Source: Vigna angularis
Lineage: Eukaryota; Streptophyta; Magnoliopsida; Fabales; Fabaceae
Direction of reading: 5' to 3'
Assembly: GCF_016808095.1 (NCBI RefSeq)
Contig: NC_068972.1
Coordinates: forward strand, 3,658,001-3,722,000
Length of the DNA: 64,000 bases
Shown: one piece after another, positions 62,701 to 64,000 of the stretch
Numbering within the stretch: position 1 is the first letter of the stretch
Layout of the letters: each line of letters starts with the position of its first letter
Translations under genes and position numbers: made by a program
Notes under the pieces: model-generated
What the model was told of the DNA's origin: nothing
Databases searched by the model: none
What the model saw: only the letters and a program-made list of their open reading frames with translations

Positions 62701-62999
62701 TAATCAAATACACACTCCAATAGAGGGGAGGAAAATTAATAGCCACATCAAGAGAAGTTATGCGAAGAATAGCAAGAAGAGAAATATTTATAGGGAATAA
62801 AGGAATGGAAAAAGGGTACCTTGGATTTGGAGGTGAAATCATCGGAAGAATGGGCAGAAGAAGCAATAAGGAGAAAGGGAGAACGAGGTTTTGTGCGAGA
62901 GAATGATAGAGAAAGAGAGTGAGGAAAGGGTGAAAGAGAAGGGTGGCGACGGAGAGGAGGAAGAGAAGAAAGGGAGATGATGGAGGAAAGGGTTGCCAT
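59760..62999 (-). CDS. Plastid DUF760 protein, UV-B-induced protein At3g17800-like
   Basis: A 358-aa protein of unknown biochemical function. Six exons: 62820-62999, 62235-62440, 61632-61905, 61217-61324, 60027-60262, 59760-59832. The frame is continuous. The first 50-60 residues (MATLSSIISLSSLPPLRRHP, later SRTKPRSPFLLIASSAHSS) are Ser/Arg-rich without acidic residues, a plastid transit peptide. Two DUF760-type helical regions follow. The first has MKRIISGMLGLLPSDQFHVV, then ALWEPLSKLLISSMTTGYTL and RNAEYRLFLEKN. The second has LLNYLRSLKTEQVAQLSEFS, then VVHGLLATLSPKMHSK and LTRDYLARLLFWCVLLGYYL. A coiled-coil-like LQSRLSSMKKELHEVKRKSA links them. This is close to my memory of Arabidopsis At3g17800/At1g48450; the C-terminus is shorter here. 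The exon 4 acceptor (TTAAAG) is unusual but in phase. Confidence 0.9.
61412..61491. repeat. 18-bp direct repeat in DUF760-gene intron 3
   Basis: GAACCAAAGGATGAAGCA occurs at about 61412 and again at about 61474, with AAGGATCTTCAACC between, itself partly repeated (AGGATCTTGAACC just before copy 1). Confidence 0.8.
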
Positions 63000-64000
63000 G
63001 AGGAAGACAACCACCAACACCCACTCTTCCTTCCCTTCTCTCTCTGTGACGTTGTCTTGCAGCCACAATAAACACGAAAAACATAGTAAATGTATGTGGG
63101 TGATAAAAATAAGGTCAGAACAACACACGATCGCGATGGATTCCTCCTCCGCCAATTGAAAACCTACGACAACATTTTCCTTCTCCTATGTTTAATTATT
63201 CTCTTATCTCTCATAACTCTTTTCTAGTTAATATTAATGATTTTGTTTCAATTCATAACAGAAAGTGAGGAGTTAAAAATGAGAAAATAAAATAAATAAA
63301 AATTCAGATTGAGATTGGGATTCCTTGAATGATATGACAGAAAAATGACTTTGAATAAGTCTATTTACAATTTTGTTATTATTTTTAAATTATTAGAACA
63401 ATATCGATGATATAATCAATCATGATATATAAATATTAATAAAATATTTAGATACATGATTATGTTAGATAACACTTTTTAAGTTTCTTTTTATTAAATG
63501 GAAAATATTTACTTTTGAAAGTTGTGTTCTATTTTTATCTTTCTATGAAAAAATCAATAAGGACAAGAATTTTTTTTTCTAACACTCACTATCTTTTAAT
63601 ATTTATTTACCTCAAATTTATTTATTTAAGTAGACTAGATGAAGTAAATTTGAGTCCTTGAAAAACAAAGTTCAACTGACGTTTCATAGATTAAACTTTT
63701 GTTTCTTTTAATGGAATTATTATTTGTGAGAGAGTAAGTGTGAATGATATGTTTTTTCTATTTAAAAGATTTGTAAATAAATAAGGAAGAATATTTAAGG
63801 AAGGGATGTGATGTGAGATTCTCCTGGTAATTTAAATGGATGAAAAATGCAGTTACCAAATTTTTTATTAGTTTGTTCTGAAATTTACAACCTCTATAAC
63901 CATAATAGCAAAAATAAAAATGAAATATAAATATTTAAAAATAATATTAATGTAGGAAATAATGCATATAAATATAATACTAATAAAAGTTTTAATAACA
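63000..64000. other. Upstream region of DUF760 gene and right-edge intergenic
   Basis: 63000-63180 is the probable 5'UTR and core promoter of the DUF760 gene, pyrimidine-rich on its coding strand. 63180-64000 is AT-rich with no gene, repeat or RNA that I can support. Confidence 0.6.

Noticed and set aside
63000..63155. 52-residue N-terminal extension of the DUF760 protein
   Set aside because: In frame but begins at TTG; the first ATG in frame is MATLSS, followed by a good transit peptide.
1..64000. CRISPR arrays, prokaryotic operons, phage or viral genes, rRNA
   Set aside because: None seen; the repeats are microsatellites, minisatellites and transposon remnants, and the genes are spliced plant nuclear genes.

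Overview
This window looks like nuclear DNA of a flowering plant, most likely a papilionoid legume of the Phaseolus/Vigna/Glycine type. The genes have several short exons separated by AT-rich GT..AG introns. The proteins are plant-specific types: an E-class PPR protein, a REM-type B3 factor, a PHD-homeodomain protein, an EAR-motif C2H2 finger protein, and an apoplastic GH95 fucosidase. The spacers are very AT-rich and hold long (TA)n tracts and decayed repeats of kinds common in legumes. The species call is inference from style, not from a database match.

Layout, left to right. 397-1439 (-): a bHLH113-like factor whose 3' end is uncertain or lies off the left edge. 4360-5934 (+): an intronless 524-aa plant protein of unknown function. 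5.9-12.9 kb: a gene-poor AT-rich stretch. 12923-19064 (+): a complete ten-exon GH95 alpha-L-fucosidase (866 aa). 21016-21493 (+): a two-exon NFD6/NOXY2-like mitochondrial small protein (101 aa). 27711-28289 (+): a single-finger C2H2 EAR protein. 29480-33323 (-): a complete eight-exon TIP41-like PP2A/TOR regulator (289 aa). 35735-42073 (-): a HAT3.1-type PHD-finger/homeodomain protein (808 aa, eight coding exons) with a non-coding 5' exon and an overlapping upstream ORF. 44.2-52.3 kb: a TIR element, then a tandemly duplicated REM promoter region, then a three-B3-domain REM gene at 50375-52349 (+). 55467-57365 (-): an intronless E-class PPR protein. 59760-62999 (-): a six-exon plastid DUF760 protein like UV-B-induced At3g17800.

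The genes are independent units, not a cluster or operon. All reconstructed multi-exon models keep an open frame through every junction, which is the main support for them.

I found no convincing new biological system. The structures most worth a second look are: (i) the tandem duplication of the REM 5' region, with a decayed upstream copy and a 1.8-kb insertion in the downstream copy; (ii) a long-TIR element at 44.26-44.94 kb with an internal tandem duplication and a related sequence 41 kb away; (iii) a 0.75-kb foldback element at 58.28-59.04 kb; (iv) an overlapping uORF and a 19-base T tract at the acceptor of the HAT3.1-like gene; and (v) several minisatellites inside introns.
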